From Sulfurovum sp. UBA1140 (lineage in GTDB: Bacteria; Campylobacterota; Campylobacteria; Campylobacterales; Sulfurovaceae): a DNA stretch of 13,356 nucleotides. Made by a program: the position numbers and the translations under genes. The notes beneath the pieces were generated by a model. The model was not told the DNA's origin. It saw only the letters and a program-made list of their open reading frames with translations, and did no database searches. The stretch is taken from the NCBI GenBank assembly GCA_002311915.1, contig DCAF01000045.1, forward strand, positions 45,230 to 58,585, read 5' to 3'. This document shows, piece after piece, positions 12,694 to 13,356 of this stretch (the stretch's first letter is position 1; every line of letters starts with the position of its first letter).

Positions 12694-13356
12694 GTTGGTG
12701 TCTCCTTATGGTATTGTTTAATCAGGTTAATTATTTCGTTACTAATGATTTTAACATCAATCTCTCTTGTTTCTTGGTTAATTAAATTAAGTACGTTGGA
12801 GGTGTTAAATATCTCAAAATTAATTGCTTTGTTGGGGTATTTCCAATATGGTTTTTCCCAATCTATTGAAATAGCGTTTAATCTGTTTAGCTCTTTGTCT
12901 TGAATGTTGTTTTCATCTATAAAATAGAACCCATAATAGATGCTACTGCGTAGCTCAATAAAAAAGTAGAGATTCTCATCGACTTTATACTCTATTCCAT
13001 AATCTTTTCGATTTTTCTGCTTTTTATAGTATTTTTGTACACTTTTTTCAACGGTTGCATCTCCATTAAGGGTATAGAATTCAAACGTATAATAAGGGGT
13101 TAAATGGCTTAGTAATGTTTGCCAAAAACTCAACTGAATGTGAATTTTTGCCTCTGTAATAGAATCTTCTATATTTAAAATTGTTTGCAGATTATTGTCG
13201 CGTAGTAGAAACTCTTTCGCTTCCAAAATAAACCCTTTGTGGTAAGATTGATGTGTCAGTTTGTTGATAAGATTGAGATATTGAACCAAGGTCTCTCGTA
13301 GGGTCGGTAAGAGTGCTACCTCTTTAATACAACCCTCTAGCCAATGCCGAATCTGC
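12678..13356 (-). CDS. PD-(D/E)XK nuclease-family protein, C-terminal part (5' end outside the window)
   Basis: The frame is open to the window edge. Upstream of the TTG at 13289 it reads IRHWLEGCIKEVALLPTLRE and continues into LVQYLNLINKLTHQS. This WLE-C....LP.LRE...QY..LI..LT pattern is what I associate with the C-terminal half of PDDEXK-like proteins (PD-(D/E)XK_4 type), so the TTG is not the true start and about 226 residues are visible. The rest is rich in Ile, Asn, Lys and aromatics, with alternating strand patterns (FYTLNGD, LYFFIELRSSIYYGFYF). The catalytic D...ExK core would lie upstream and cannot be seen. Members occur in defence-related and accessory regions, but their substrates are mostly unknown. 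It overlaps the ComEA-like gene by 16 bases. Confidence 0.7.
   Translation of the reverse strand, partial: QIRHWLEGCIKEVALLPTLRETLVQYLNLINKLTHQSYHKGFILEAKEFLLRDNNLQTILNIEDSITEAKIHIQLSFWQTLLSHLTPYYTFEFYTLNGDATVEKSVQKYYKKQKNRKDYGIEYKVDENLYFFIELRSSIYYGFYFIDENNIQDKELNRLNAISIDWEKPYWKYPNKAINFEIFNTSNVLNLINQETREIDVKIISNEIINLIKQYHKETPTCSKK

Noticed and set aside
13287..13289. TTG as the start codon of the PD-(D/E)XK-family gene.
   Set aside because: The frame stays open to the window edge, and the upstream residues continue the WLE-C....LP.LRE family pattern.
1..13356. CRISPR array, tRNA, rRNA or riboswitch.
   Set aside because: I saw no regularly spaced repeats, cloverleaf-like sequences, rRNA-like stretches or known riboswitch cores. 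The longest gaps (205 and 285 bases) are accounted for above.

Overview
The window looks like a chromosomal segment of a free-living Campylobacterota (former Epsilonproteobacteria). The evidence is the low GC content, tightly packed genes with 1-4 nt start/stop overlaps, GCTATAAT-type -10 boxes, the long DapD variant, atpB standing apart from other ATP synthase genes, NspC-type spermidine synthesis, and the S4 / tsaE / lptB order known from Campylobacter. The genus cannot be fixed from the sequence alone.

Layout on the + strand. argB (18-869) is followed by a five-gene membrane and signalling block (949-5290): a duplicated DUF1538 membrane protein, a divergent PII-like protein, a two-CBS-domain protein, a small four-helix membrane protein resembling DUF6394, and a two-TM channel-like protein with tandem RCK/TrkA-N domains. 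This block looks like an ion or metabolite transport system controlled by nucleotide sensors; the substrate of the DUF1538 protein is unknown. Next comes a mixed housekeeping run (5350-9240): dapD (lysine and peptidoglycan), a small helical protein, an S4 RNA-binding protein, trpD (tryptophan), tsaE (tRNA t6A) and lptB (LPS export). After a 205-base gap with a promoter, atpB (ATP synthase subunit a) is followed by a small membrane protein and a ThiE/TenI-like protein that has lost expected active-site residues.

Layout on the - strand. nspC (spermidine synthesis) converges on the ThiE/TenI-like gene with no spacer. To its right lies an accessory, AT-rich region. It holds a 69-codon remnant without a start codon (12163-12372) that matches the C-terminus of IscB-type RNA-guided HNH nucleases, a 13-bp hairpin with one bulged T just after it, a secreted ComEA-like helix-hairpin-helix protein, and the C-terminal part of a PD-(D/E)XK nuclease-family protein that runs off the window.

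The two most interesting items are the unannotated IscB relic with its possible IS200/IS605 right-end hairpin, and the DUF1538 / PII-like / CBS module. The first two genes of that module are coupled by a TAATG overlap, and the module appears to be transcribed from a promoter that leaves almost no 5' leader.
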